Assembly (NCBI GenBank): GCA_021018815.1
Contig: JAITYX010000040.1
Coordinates: forward strand, 3,898,501 to 3,962,500
Direction of reading: 5' to 3'
Origin: Talinum fruticosum
Taxonomy: Eukaryota > Streptophyta > Magnoliopsida > Caryophyllales > Talinaceae
DNA: 64,000 bases
Shown here: piece after piece, positions 23,877 to 37,254 of the stretch
Position numbering within the stretch: the stretch's first letter is position 1
Layout: each line of letters starts with the position of its first letter
Program-made: the position numbers and the translations under genes
Notes under the pieces: model-generated
What the model was told of the DNA's origin: nothing
Seen by the model: only the letters and a program-made list of their open reading frames with translations
Database searches by the model: none

Positions 23877-26800
23877 TGTAATACCCGTAATTTTAGCAAA
23901 AGCAGTTGTAAAGCATAGAATTATTGAGTAATATTCCACGCATCTAGGGGGTGAGCGACCGATTTTAGTTACGGCCGGACATATTACTTTAGTATCCCTT
24001 TGGAGGCTGGTGTTGAATAAATTAAATTAAGGGAACTGCCTCCTTTTCTATCTAGGTTAAACCCTTTAGTGATTAGGAATTGTCGTGGCCGGCGTATTAA
24101 AATAAGTTAGGATGCAGCGAGCATAAAGAGGACGAAAGGGAAGAGACATGGACCTGTCGTATATGGGCCGGTGATCACTTTGGTTGAATTATGAAGAGAT
24201 GAGAAAGATAAATTGTGGGTTTAATTATTATTACGTTTAGCAAGAGAAAAAGGAAAAAGATGAATAAAAAGGAAATAAAGAGGTGGGTTTTGGTTTAAGT
24301 GGAGAAATGAGATAGAAATCAAATTTGGGGTCCAATAAGGATCATCAACCAACCCAACTAGGTGGTGCAAAAAGAGGAAAGGAAAGAGGGCTTAGGGGGA
24401 GCCCGAGTAGCGAGAGAAGGAACGAGCGGGAGAAACAGAGAGAGAGAGAGGGAGAGAGAAAGCGCGGAGCCGGAGCAGAGGCCGGTGGCCCACCCGAACG
24501 GCGAGCGGTCGGTGGGCGAACGGAGAGCGGGGGCTTGGGAAGGCGAAAAGGAGGAGAAACAGAGTGAAGCAGGGGTGGGGAAGAGGGAGGACCGAGCGAG
24601 AGAAGCAGAGGAGGTCGAGGCGAGCGCGGCGAGCAAGAAAACGGCGACCAGCGAGCGAGGATACACGGCGAGCGAAAAGGGGCCGTAAAAATTCGAGGTG
24701 GGTACTCTTATACTCTAAACTATTAGTAATTCCGAACCCAAATGAGTTTATTGTGATTGTTGAATGTGATTATGAATATTGAACACATATATGTCATTGA
24801 ATAAGTTTAGTAGTTGCTTGAAAGTTGAATTAGGAGCCGTGATGGGAATTGGTAGTCGTTTAGGCCTGAATTAGAAACCGGGAAATTCAGACGGAGTTGG
24901 GTTGCTTGGGTATAATGAGTAGTATCGGGAATTTGGTCGGTTGGGAATGGGGATAAGCACATGTGGTTTGGGCATAAGTTATGAAATTGATATTTCAGAT
25001 TGACTCTTAGAGATTTATTGAATTTACGACATTAAGGGATGATTGTTAATATCGGGAAATAGTGAGTTAAGCATAAAAGGGGAGTGAGTTCATAGCAAAT
25101 GTTTCACAGTTGAGGTATGGGACCGAGAGACGGTTGATTGTCCGATTAATTGAGTTCAAAAGGTAATTAAATCCTCAAGGTTGAATTGAGCGTGAAAGTA
25201 AGTAGCTAACAGGAATTGAATAATGGAAAGTAAGTAAGAGGTACATAATTAAGGATGGGCGAACCAGGATCGATTAATAAAGTAAGAGATATTAAATGGG
25301 AAATTGACGTTGGGAAATAGCAAGTCGGGGACGGTAAAGTTGAACTAAGCCAAAGTCATGTCTAAGACCTTTAAGAATGAATTGAATTAAAAGGTGAATG
25401 GAGATAGAGGAAACTTCGGTAAAGTAAGTTTAAGGATATATGGTCGAATGAGGGCAAAAGAGGTTGGTTTATAAAGTGAGGTCATGAAGTGGGGGAATTG
25501 AAGTAACGACAATGAATTGTGAAAAGTGAGAACGTTGAATTAGGTAATATCTACTTGTGGTTATTGTGGCTCGGAAAATGAAAATTAATCGTACTAGAAT
25601 GGTGGATTGAGAAAGGTATAGTTGGAAAGAGTGGAGAATGACTGCTTGCATTGATTGGTGGTTATTCGTGTTATGTGATTGCTTTACGTGATACTCAAAA
25701 ATGGTTTCGAAAGGAGTTTTGTATTTTACGTGAATGATTCTTGAATGCAATTTCTTGAGAACTGCCGTTCGAACGTGATTATGTTTTAAAGAAGCGAGAC
25801 TTGCTTGAGAAAATGAATCAGATTTGAGAAAGTGAATTTATAAGGGTGACACGTGGTGTCATGCCTTCCTTCATACTAAATCGATTGAGAAAGTTGTAAA
25901 GTGAATGTGATGAATGAGTATGGGCAAAGAGTTTTGAATCAACGAGGCTTCGGATTGTTTAGCATACCGAAGGGTTCAAGCTGGGGACGCCTGACTAGAA
26001 ACTTCGAGGGAAGGATTCTAACGAGGGTCCTGTGTTGGCGGGATGCCCGATCCGAGACTTCCTAGAAGATAGGTCCTGGGAGCCTTTTATTGGGGTCATG
26101 CCCCGGAGAAATCGGAGAAACTACGTGAAATTATGAGAAAAGAAGTGCTAGTTCGAATCCTCGAAGGCCTAGAAAAGTTGATTCAACCCCAAAAGAATTG
26201 TTTATGAATGTGAAATTGTGCTTTTAAGTGATTGAAGAGTCATGATCTTTTCATTGCAAGAGATTTCAAGGAAAATGTATAGATTTGTATTACGTTGATA
26301 TGTGTTCATCATTTTCATTATTATGAGTAGTATGTGTAAAGAATTTCCATTTTAAGGGTATAAGACTCTAGTGAGCCCGTGGTTTATTGCTCAGCCCCAC
26401 AAATTTCCCCCTTTCCACCTCAGTGTGCAGGTACATTATCGAAGGTAGGATTTACACGTAGCTCAATGCGGACCCTTGCTGACTCGCTGAGTGCTAGAGC
26501 AACTCAAGGAACCGACATGCATTGTTATGATTCTAATTGTTGTAATTGTAATTTAGTTCATATAGTTGTACCCGATGTACCGTAAACCATTTAGATTGTT
26601 TTAAGTTTTATAGCATGATTGGTTGGACTCCGGCGTGTGGCCGTTGAGTTGTATACTCCGAGCGTGTGGCTCGTTGAGTTATATTATGCTTTTCATGCAG
26701 GGTTTTAAGGCTTTAAGCCTATGGGATAGTCCATATTACAAACGGAACTCTGCCGAAATTTTAGGAAATCTCATATTCTTTTGGAAAACCATCCTTATTA

Positions 26801-26907
26801 TCTTTAAGTTGAGTTTAGACAGCCAAACCAACACCGGAAAGAGCCTTGGGAGTTCCTTTAAGGAACTCGGCGATGTAATACTCCCGGGGGTGTTTTGGGG
26901 TGTTACA
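23877..26907 (+). repeat. Inner element 5' LTR
   Basis: 3031 bp. Contains a GA-rich block (24400-24690, with GAGAGAGAG runs) that gives several long but meaningless open frames on both strands, followed by CGTAAAAATTCGAGGTGGGT. The 26330-26907 part has direct repeats such as CGTGTGGC-GTTGAGTT (26634-26680). Ends TGTTACA at 26907. Confidence 0.92.
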
Positions 26908-26911
26908 AAAA

Positions 26912-26923
26912 TGGTATCAAAGC
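26912..26923 (+). other. Inner element primer binding site
   Basis: TGGTATCAAAGC, four bases after the LTR, one mismatch from the common initiator-Met site. Confidence 0.85.
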
Positions 26924-29118
26924 ATAGATTTTGGTGACCTTAAGTTTGCATTGCATATAACCGTCTAGGATCCTTGTTATGTGACTATGTGCTTTGTTTG
27001 TAGCCGACATATGTGCGCCCTTAAGGTAGACCTCTGCCTTATAGGTGACTACCTCGTTGACTTAGTTGAATTAGTTGATTGTAAACCGCCTATTGGGGTA
27101 ATGTGCGAGTGACTTGTGTGTGCTAATTGTGTGAGTAATTGTGACTGAAACCTTACTTCGGTGCATTACTTGTTGATTTCGTTGAGTCCTTAATTAGAAA
27201 CCTCTATCTTAGGACTTCATTGATTCGAATTCTTATGTGATTAGCTGGAGGATGAGTTTAGTGATCCGAATCGTGAACTTATGTGCTTATATGTGTGAGT
27301 GACTCATGCGTGCTAAGTATGTGACTGGGTGTGTGGCTGAATTTTTATTTCGCTTTCGTATTTATTGATTTCGTGGTGTGACTTCCGAATCGTTAGTTGA
27401 CTTAGGAATTCTTCCCCAAGAAGCATGTGAGTATTCGATTAGGTATCAATTGTTTATATACATAGTTCCAAGGAGTTTAGAGAGTGCCTAGTTGATTTTA
27501 GATGGGAAAAGGGAAGACATACGGTGCATTAGCATAAGTGAAGCATACTTGGAGACTCCTGACTCCGTTTGTTGATTTAGGTATAGAGGCCGCCTTTGGG
27601 ACCTGTCACTAAGGAATGAATTGAGATGTCACATCGGTGAATAAGATAGGACCGAACACCTCGAGTGTTGAGGGATACTTGCATATTTACGGAAATACTC
27701 ATAGGTGGATACTTTTGGAAGTTATGAATGAGAATTAGAGGTCATGGAGAGGAAATTAATGGGAAATACAATGCGAAAGGTTCATCGTATCGTTGATGGA
27801 ATTGGCTTTCTTAATAACAATATTTGGGTACATGATCGAGAATGTCAAACTTGGTATTTTGCTTGAAGTGCATGTTTGTTCGGATGTGTTGGAAGGTATC
27901 TTTTGGGTGCATTTGGGAACTATTTTGGAGAAACCGTTGATTTAGGAATTTTCTCTATCTCCATCTAAGTTTTGAATCGACGAAACATAGGATGCAATGG
28001 TTATGGAGATCCATCTACGAGTTCCAATTTGAGAAACTTGTGAGAAAAGGTTTAGAATAAGCCGAGCATGAGGCTAGAAGAGAGCTAAGCAATCACATTG
28101 AAGGTTACACTTTCCACCATTTGAGTTCCTTTGACTTAACTATTTCATTAAGAGGAATTGATTGATGAATATGGGAATCATACCCTCCATCACTAAGTTT
28201 ACATGTGGCAATTCTTTGTGGGTAATCGAAACGTCGAAATTGGAAGTAGTTTCTTTGGGTTCTTTATAAACTTTGGGCATGATCATGATCTTGTAGGTGG
28301 AGTGTCTCGTTACAAGGGAAGTTTAGAAGTTGCTCTATCACTCCCATACTTTACTTGAGTTTGTTGTGTTTACTATTGCTCACGGGAGCGACTATAAGTG
28401 CTTGGGGATAAGATACTTTAAGATTTACAAAAGGATCGTAGGTTGGATCTTAACTCCCGTAGGGTGAAAGAATGACATGAGGGCTCCCTACTACTTGTCA
28501 TAGTTACCAAGAGTTGCTTAAGGATCTTGTGGTGCTAGATATGATCATATATAGTTTGGTTGCCTCTCAAGTGTGACTTGGTTCAAATTCCGGCGTTTTG
28601 CTTATACTTCCGAGGTCTCTCTACTTCCTCTTTGGTGACGTTACTTGCCTAGCATGTGTGCCATCCTTACTGCTTCGACCAGTGATGTATCATAGATAAT
28701 TCGTTGAACTGGCCATCCCACTAGCTTGGCTATAGAGTTTGCTTAAGTTTATGGAAGATAAGGAGCTACTAGGCGGTGTCGGATATCCGAACTATATGTG
28801 TGCATAGTTAATGTGTTGAATGCGTTAGGATTTGGTGGAGGCATTAGGGTTCGATGTAAGATAGGTGACGGGATCACAATCTCCAAGCCAACTTTTTGCC
28901 CTTTTGAGTGCGATTTGCTCCTCGGGCCCATAATAGAGTGAGTAGACGCACGAAAAGTTGGTAGAAAGGAGGCTGGAATTCATTGACGCCAAACGAGACT
29001 AGGTGCCTCCGTGAATCGGAGTTCGGGCTCGGTAGCACTTGTATGGGCAACTTAGACTTATTTGAGAGTTTGTAGCCGAACCCTACTCATTGCGAATTTC
29101 GAGTACGAAATTCTTGTA
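26924..29118 (+). other. Inner element internal region, no coding
   Basis: About 2.2 kb without any protein domain I can recognise in six frames. The last 40 bases contain GAATTTCGAGTACGAAATTC, a near-palindrome like the FxxED-type tail (TTTCGAGGACGAAA) that ends many chromovirus polyproteins just before the purine tract. That tail is the only visible link to an autonomous ancestor. Confidence 0.6.
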
Positions 29119-29132
29119 AGGAGGGAAGAGTC
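29119..29132 (+). other. Inner element polypurine tract
   Basis: AGGAGGGAAGAGTC directly before the 3' LTR. Confidence 0.75.
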
Positions 29133-32100
29133 TGTAATACCCGTAAATTTAGCAAAAGCAGTTGTAAAGCATAGAATTATTGAGTAATATTCCACGCATC
29201 TAGGGGTGAGCGACTGATTTTATTTATGGCCGGACATATTACTTTAGTATCCCTTTGGAGGCTGGTGTTGAATAAATTAAATTAAGGGAACTGCCTCCTT
29301 TTCTATCTAGGTTAAACCCTTTGGTGATTAGGAATTGTCATGACCGGCGTATTAAAATAAGTTAGGATGCAGCGAAGCATAAAGAGGACGAAAGGGAGGA
29401 GACATGGACACTGTCGTATATGGGTCGGTGATTACTTTGGTTGAATTATGAAGAGATGAGAAAGATAAATTATGGGTTTAATTATTATTACGTTTAGCAA
29501 GAGAAAAAGGAAAAAGATGAATAAAAAGGAAATAAAGAGGTGGGTTTTGGTTTAAGCGGAGAAATGAGATAGAAATCAAATTTGGGGTCCAATAAGGATC
29601 ATCGACCAACCCAATTAGGCGGGGAGAAAAAGAGGAAAGGAAAGAGGGCTCGGGGGAGCCCGAGCAGCAGACAAGGAATGAGCGGGAGAAACAGAGAGAG
29701 AGAGAGGGAGAGAGAAAGCGCGGAGCCGGAGCAGAGGCGGTGGCCCACCCGAACGGCGAGCGGCCGGTGGGCGAAGGGAGAGCGGGGGCTTGGGAAGGCT
29801 AGAAGGAGGAGAATAGAGCGAAGCGAGTGAGGAAGAGGGAGGACCGAGCGAGAGAAGCGAGAGGAAGTCGAGGCGAGCGCAGCTGAGCAAGAGAACGGCG
29901 ACCAGCGAACGAGGGTACACGGCGAGTGAAAAGGGGCCGGCGACGAGACATCAATGGCGGAGCGAGAATCGAGAGGGGAACCCGAGCGAAACCCGAGCAG
30001 AGACAGAGGAAGTGAGAACCGAGAGGCAAAAGGGGCGGCGGTGGGGAGAAAGACCGGCGGCGACCCACGAGGACCAGACCGAGGGAAAGTGGGAACCTGA
30101 GACGTTGAACCGAAGCAAGAGGGAGCGAGGGTCCCCGAAACCAAACATAACCGAGCGCAGAATACGGACAGCGAGCAATTCAATCGATTCTAAACCGTAA
30201 AAATTCGAGGTGGGTAGTCTTATACTCTAAATTATTAGTAATTCCGAACCCAAATGAGTTTATTGTGATTGTTGAATGTGATTGTGAATATTGAACACAT
30301 ATATGTCATTGAATAAGTTTAGTAGTTGGTGAAAGTTGAATTAGGAGCCGTGATGGGAATTGGTAGTCGTTTAGGCCTGAATTGGAAACCGAGAAATTCA
30401 GACGGAGTTGGGTTCCTTGGGTATAATGAGTAGTATCGGGAATCTGGTCGGTTGGGGACGGGGATAAGCACATGTGGTTTGGGCATAAGTTATGAAATTG
30501 ATATTTCAGATTGACTCTTAGAGATTTATTGAATTTACGACATTAAGGGATGACTGCTAATATCGGGAAATAGTGAGTTAAGCATAAAAGGGGAGTGAGT
30601 TCATAGCAAATGTTTCACGGTTGATGCATGGGAGTGAGAGAAGGTTGATTGTCCGATTAATTGAGTTCAAAAGGTAATTAAATCCTCGAGGTTGAATTGA
30701 GCATGAAAGTACGTAGCTAACGAGAATTGAATAATGGAAAGTAAGTAAGAGGTACATAATTAAGGATGGGCGAACCAGGATCGATTAATAAAGTGAGAGA
30801 TATTAAATGGGAAATTGACGTTAGGAAATAGCAAGTTGGGGACGGTAAAGTTGAACTAAGCCAAAGTCATGTCTAAGACCTTTGAGAATGAATTGAATTA
30901 AAAGGTGAATGGAGATAGAGGAAACTTCGGTAAAGTAAGTTTAAGGATATATGGTCGAATGAGGGCAAAAGAGGTTGGTTTATAAAGTGAGGTCATGAAG
31001 TGGGGGAATTGAAGTAACGACAATGAATTGTGAAAAGTGAGAACGTTGAATTAGGTAATATCTACTTGTGGTTATTGTGGCTCGGACAATGGAAATTAAT
31101 CGTACTAGAATGGTGGATTGAGAAAGGTATAGTTGGAAAGAGTGGAGAATGACTGCTTGTGGTTATTGGTGGCTATTCGTGTTATGTGATTACTTTACGT
31201 GATACTCAAAAATGGTTTTGAAAGGAGTTTTGTATTTTACGTGAATGATTCTTGAATGCAATTTCTTGAGAACTGCCGTTCGAACGTGATTATGTTTTAA
31301 AGAAGCGAGACTTGCTTGAGAAAATGAATCAGATTTGAGAAAGTGAATTTATAAGGGTGACACGTGGTGTCATGCCTTCCTTGATACTAAATTGATTGAG
31401 AAAGTCTGTAAAGTGAATGTGATGAATGAGTATGGGCAAAGAGTTTTGAATCAACAGAGCTACGGATTGTTTAGCATACCGAAGGGTTCAAAGCTGGGGA
31501 AGCTAGAAACTTCGAGGGAAGGATTCTAACAGGGGTCCTGTGGTGGCAGGATGCCCGATCCGAGACTTCCTAGAAGATAGGTCCCGGGAGCCTTTTATTG
31601 GGGTCGCGCCCAGAGAAATTAGAGAAACTACGTGAAATTATGAGAAAAGAAGTGCTAGTTCGAATCCTTAGAAGGCCCGGAAAAGTTGATTCAACCCCAA
31701 AAGAATTGTTTATGAATGTGAAATTGTGCTTTTAAGTGATTGAAGAGTCATGATCTTTTCATTGCAAGAGATTTCAAGGAAAATGTATAGATTTGTATTA
31801 CGTTATTATGTGTTCATCATTTTCATTATTATGTATGTGTAAAGAATTTCCATTTTAAGGGTATAAGACTCCGGTGAGCCCATGGTTTATTATTCACCCC
31901 CACAAATTTCCCCCTTTCCACCCCAATGTGCGGGTACATTATTAGAATGTAGGATCTACGCGTAGCTCAATCCGGACCCTTGCTGACTCGCTGAGTGCTA
32001 GAGCGACTCAAGGAACCGACATGCATTGTTATGATTCTAAATGTTGTATTTGTAATTTAGTTCATATAGTTGTACCCGATGTACCGTAACCCATTTAGAT

Positions 32101-32412
32101 TGTTTTAAGTTTTATAGCATGATTGGTGGACTCCAGCGTGTGGCCGTGGAGTTGTATACTCCGAGCGTGTGGCTCATTGAGTTATATTATGCTTTTCATA
32201 CAAGGTTTTAAGGCTTTAAGCCTATGGGATAGTCCATATTACAAACGAGAACTCGCCGAAATTTTAGGAAATCTCATATTCTTTTGGAAAACCAACCTTA
32301 TTATCTTTAAGTTGAGTTTAGATAGCCAAACCAACACCAGAAAGAGCCTTGGGAGTTCCTTTAAGGAACTTTGGCGATGTAATACTCCTAGGGGGTGTTT
32401 TGGGGTGTTACA
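29133..32412 (+). repeat. Inner element 3' LTR
   Basis: 3280 bp, TGTAATACCC to GTTACA. Matches the 5' LTR throughout, with an additional block at about 29940-30198 of GA- and CG-rich sequence bounded by CCG on both sides (in the 5' LTR CCG joins directly to TAAAAATTCGAGG at 24685). Confidence 0.92.
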
Positions 32413-32484
32413 ATTCCGAATCTAAACAACTTAAATTAATAAGTTAAAAAAATAAATAAATAAAATAGTATATAAGTATACATA

Positions 32485-32489
32485 CGTGC

Positions 32490-32543
<54 letters not shown>
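32485..32543. repeat. (TG)n(TA)n microsatellite
   Basis: A run of TG followed by a run of TA in the outer 5' LTR. The 3' LTR has only a short (TA)n at the same place (37750-37767), so the array expanded in one copy. Confidence 0.9.
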
Positions 32544-32547
<4 letters not shown>

Positions 32548-33308
32548 TATTAGAATACAAATGAAATTTAAAAAAAAAACGAAAGAAAAGAAGATGGTGG
32601 AAGGATCGGGAATTCGAGTAAAAGGAGGAGGGTGGGGGTTTTGAAAACTAAGCCCTTCATTTTTCTCTCATCTACCTTCACTTCTCCTCTCTGCTCTCAC
32701 CTCCCCTTCACTCCCTCTTCCTGCCCGACTTCCACCGCCGGCCAGCCGTCACCACCGGCCTCTTCGCCGCTAGCGAGCCGCCGTCGGTGCCTCTAGCCGC
32801 CACCCTGTCACCTCCAGGCGTGTCTCTGTCTCTCTCCTCTTCTCTCTGTCCTACTCCGAACAGGGCTGTTTCGCCCTGCTGCTCCTGCCGCCTCCACACG
32901 AGCTACCGTCGCCACCTTTAGCCACCGTCCGGCGCCTCAAACTGCTGACCCCTGTCCGGAGCTTCCACCTCGGACACCGAACCACCACCACCAAATTCCA
33001 CTTCAAAACCCCCTTTGAGGTATATCTCTAACTCTCCATTTCTAATAAAATTTTTATCACAAATTTATATTGTAATTGAAGAATTAGACAAGTTAATGTG
33101 AGTTTTGAATTAGTTATGGTGGAATTGAAAGAATCTTGTGATCAAATGAAATTGAATTTAGGGTTTATTATGAGTTGATATGGAGTAGAAATTGATTTGG
33201 GTTTATTTATAATTATGAATGTGCTTGTTTAAGTTTTATATGAATAAGAATGAATTGTTTAGTTGTGGAAGAATTGGAAGAAATATATTGAGGATGATTG
33301 AAATATAA

Positions 33309-33309
33309 G

Positions 33310-33351
<42 letters not shown>
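33309..33351. repeat. (AT)n microsatellite
   Basis: About 21 AT units inside the outer 5' LTR. The partner LTR has only about six units (38481-38492). Confidence 0.9.
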
Positions 33352-33353
<2 letters not shown>

Positions 33354-35703
33354 GTTGTGAGTTGCTTTCAAGGGTGTGTAATTAGAGATTCTAAACTTGA
33401 GCAAATTAATGTGATTGAATATTGGTTTAGTCAAGCAAGAGTGAATCAATTTGAAATGTGAAAATTTTATGGAGTGTGGAGGAATACTCATTGGTATGAA
33501 TTAACTGAAAAATTGGGGTTATGTTAACTTTGGGAATGAGATATGAAGGAGAATGTAAGTGGATATGAAATTAGGGGTTTGTTGAACTTATTGAAGATTT
33601 TGTTGAAGTCGGTTGCTATAGAGTGGAAGATAAGCCAATAGGTGCTTGTATTGTAAAGGGATATGAATAATTAAGTGTGCAACAATTCTAGAGAGGGCTC
33701 ATGATACTATTTAAAGTAAGTTTTGGATTGAAAGAAGTTTAGAGTGTAGAATGTTGAATCAAATTACTTCCGAAAACATAAAAGCAACGGGAACGACATG
33801 TTCAAAGAAAATAACGAAAAGTGATATTTAAGGGGAAACGAACAACTACCTCGAGTACGTTATTGTCTGCACTTTTCAAAATATTTAAATGTTAACATGT
33901 AAATATTGATGAGTTTCACTATTTTGTCTACGACACACTAAATCATTAATTGATTATTGGTAGTACTCATAAAGGAATTAATCGTGCGGAGCCATCTCCC
34001 GATAATCGGGATTTCTATGATTAAATTGCTTAACCGAAGCCTTAGCTATAAATATATATGACGTGAACAAAAATCGAAAAGTTCATGAGCACAAAAAAAT
34101 GAGAATATTGAGGAGATATTAACTTGGTTTATATACTGGTTTGAAACTTGCTTCTTGAAGTTGTATAAATACTCCGACGTGTGACCATTGAGTTGTCTAC
34201 TCCGACCGTGTGGGTCGTTGAGTTTTATTGTGGATTTTATGCGGGGTTTTAAGACTTTTAGCCTAATGGTTAGGCCATATTTCATACTGAAACTGTGCCA
34301 AAATTTTTAGAAAATTGGAAAACCAAACGACACCTTAAGTAGGAAGTATATTTGGTTTACGAGATAAGAGGACATCCGGGCATACGAGATGAAACGAGTA
34401 GTACAATTAAGGTTAGGCATCATTAAGCATAGACTAGAGATGATAGAAACAAAAGATCAAACTTGAGTTTTATTACAAGAATGGGGAATTAAACTCATAA
34501 ATTGTTATATACAAATTCAAACTATATCATCAATAGCTTATTTCCCAGAAATGTATGAATATCGAGATCGAAGTGAACAATATGGATAGGTACATGAAAA
34601 GTAAAAGTTTGGTGATCATAAATGCATATAAACATTGTTAAAAGACTAGTAATCTACAAAAGTAGATTCGTTTTGGAAATAGAAATCGAATTGAAATTGT
34701 GTTGCAGAAACAATCAGCAATTAAAGTGTTCGGCACTGCTGAGGTACGTTATTGCTTGTACCTTTTCCAAAGTGTTCATCTTTATTATGGAGTTTACTAT
34801 TTAATAATACAAATAATTTGGACCCACTTCACAATCACAGTTCACGGTTAGCGTAGATTTATCACGGTTACATTTCATAGTTACGATTTACGATTCACAA
34901 TTACAGTTTACGAGATCCGATTACAATTCACGATTACGGTTTACGAACACGATTACGGTTCACAGGGCCCTCCCTGATCGATCGAGATAAAATGAATGAA
35001 TTGTTTATACAGATCACGATTACGAGATATGATGATCTCACGGAATCGTTAATCGTTCAATTGTACGAGAATCGTTAATCGTTCAATTGTTCACTGCCGA
35101 CTGCGTCGGGGTTTGATGAACCTAGGAGTCGGATTCCATGATTGATTGTTTCATAGTACGGGTCATAAGTATTGCTAAATCGGAAAAGCAAATTAGAAAT
35201 TGATAAGTTTGCAAACCGAGTATTCAAGAAAAATGATTTAAGATATGCATTATTTAAGAGCACTTAAATTATAATTTTATTTTATAACGGTAACGTACTA
35301 AGCTTATAGCTCACACGTCTATTGTTTTATATTTTAAAATTTTTAAGAAGCCGAGCGCATGGCAGACTATTCACAATCACACCTAAAGTTTAAAGAGGAA
35401 GAAAAAGATAGAGCTAGTCGGAAGAAGTGATGTTCGGCTATTCATCTTGACCCTATACATGTTAGTCCCTTCCTTGGTCTCTTGGCTCATGATTCCTCTC
35501 CAGCTGATCCTCGGCGTTTTGAAATTTTCATTTTCTTTGAAGAAAATTTGGGTTGGATTGTTACATAAATTGTTTGAATAATTAATATGCTCAAATGAAT
35601 TTGCCTTGTTTTCATTCCGAAAACGGCGGTAGCGTCTCCCAATTTACAAGTCTTCCGCTGTTAATTACTTCTTTATGTGGTTACGTATTGGGGCGTTACG
35701 AAG

Positions 35704-35715
35704 TGGTATCGGAGC
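35704..35715 (+). other. Outer element primer binding site
   Basis: TGGTATCGGAGC followed by AAGGTT, three bases after the 5' LTR. One mismatch to the initiator-Met type site. Confidence 0.88.
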
Positions 35716-37254
35716 AAGGTTGAGAGAACCATGAGCCAAGCGTATGGAGACTTAGTCCAGCTGATTCGAGTCATTTTATGTGTAATGTGGAGTCCTACGT
35801 GTGAGTCCCATTATTTGTCTTGGTCAATATTATAAGTGTTGTTGGGGATGGCACCTAAACCCAACGAGTCGCATGCGTCTATGGTTGTCCTTGCATATAG
35901 ATGGTCAATATAAAAGTTGACGTCACGAGGATATTGATGTTAAGTGATTCTATCATTTGAGTCAAGATGATCCGAGTCCAATATCACTTGCTTGACCAGC
36001 ACAATGATAAAGCTATAAATCTATCGAAATAACGAAAAGAATCTTGTTCTAAAATGAATAATTGCCCAAATTTTGATACCCCCTAAAAAGAAAAAAAATG
36101 TTTTGTAAATGATAGATGAAAATTGTTTAATCTCTACTCGATAAAAGAAAGGTTTTCAATTGACTCCCACATAGATGAGTTTAAAACCACATGTAAACTA
36201 TTGTTGGAATTTAATTTTTGGAGCTAATGCTAAGCATCGGATGCTCTAAGTGTTTCATGAGGGCCTAAAGATTCAATAACCGTCAAATAGTAACTTTGGT
36301 CGCTGCGTAATAAAAAATGAAAACAAAATTTATGTAATAAAAGCGACTCTAAATTAACTAGATTGAGAAATGTATGAGTTTGAATTTGAGAAGGAGTGCA
36401 TCATATCGATGCTCGAATTAGTGAAATTCCCTTGTATAGTAACACATGTTGAGTCAAAGAACCAGAATAGACAATAACAATCTACATGATAGGAGGTATT
36501 TATTTTCAATGAATAAGTGTAATTGTATGTATAAAGAAAGTAAATAAAGTAGTTGAGGTATAAAAAAATTAAAATTAAAAAAAATGTAAGCTCAAAGAAT
36601 GATGAAAATTTTGAGGTTATATATATATAAGATTATAGGAAATAAGATATTAATATAAACTATGAAGCATCTCTTAACTATGTTAGATGAGAGATTGAGA
36701 ATCCGAGGTCACAAGTGAATATCTCCTCCCTGAATGTTGTATGAAGGTGGAATACCTTGAGTTTAGGACTAAGGCAAAATAAATTAATAAATAACTAAAA
36801 TACCCAAAACCAATTCTAAACTCTATGACGGAAAATAAATATGTGGAGCGAGTTGGGAACTACGAGTACGAGATCTTTGGGGAATTTTTTTTCAAAAGAC
36901 ATTTGGAACGAAATAGCATTTTAGTAGTTCGTATAATTAGGAAACCAATGGATCAATAGAAAAAGGGGAGACAAGTGATTAAGGATATTTTGTTGATTAC
37001 GTAAAAGAAAGGAGACAAATATATTCCATTAGATGGGTTCTCATGTAACAATATTCTTCATGGTATCGAAATGATTTAAGAAATAGTTGGGAAGATCCGA
37101 ATTATACGACATAATACGAAAACGGTTTGAGATAGACAGGATTCACATGCGAACCGTATAAGGAAACTTCTTGAATCTCAAGAAATGATAAGACTTTTCT
37201 TAAGGTTTCTTCGGGTCAAAGGATTTGAAGATTGTATAAGAGGGAAGTTGAGAC
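35716..37254 (+). other. Outer element internal region, no intact gene
   Basis: About 1.5 kb, AT-rich, no recognisable domain. Together with the 37255-37335 remnant it forms the whole 1.8-kb interior. Confidence 0.6.

Larger units (their letters stand above)
23877..32412 (+). mobile_element. Inner long-LTR non-autonomous retrotransposon (LARD-like)
   Basis: 8536 bp, inserted in the 5' LTR of the outer element. LTRs are 3031 and 3280 bp, start TGTAATACCCGTAA and end GGGGTGTTACA. The target duplication is ATTC (23873-23876 and 32413-32416), four bases and perfect; five is usual for gypsy elements, so one base may be lost. LTRs are very similar over their length except for one block of about 260 bp present only in the 3' LTR, which suggests a fairly recent insertion. 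The internal 2.2 kb lacks coding capacity. Confidence 0.88.
23672..35700 (+). repeat. Outer element 5' LTR, split by inner element
   Basis: Parts 23672-23876 and 32413-35700. The break matches a continuous stretch in the 3' LTR at about 37688 (TTTCATTCCGAATCTG). Contents in order: AT-rich U3; TG/TA microsatellite (32485-32543); CT-rich, GC-rich leader (32650-33010) ending in CCACCACCACC and a GAGGTATAT splice-donor-like site (33017); (AT)n at 33309-33351; a minisatellite of TTCACGATTACAG-type words (34830-34965). Ends CG instead of CA. Confidence 0.9.

Noticed and set aside
24325..24688. Overlapping open frames up to 108 residues on both strands, and the same at 29582-30200 (up to 194 residues)
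   Set aside because: They lie in a GA-rich, CG-rich block of an LTR, occur in several frames at once, are not the same in the two LTR copies, and show only low-complexity Arg/Glu or Ser/Leu-rich protein.
32650..33010. Host gene exon encoding a Pro/Ser-rich protein, also at 37848-38186
   Set aside because: Both copies are the CT-rich leader of paired LTRs and their frames are not conserved between the copies.
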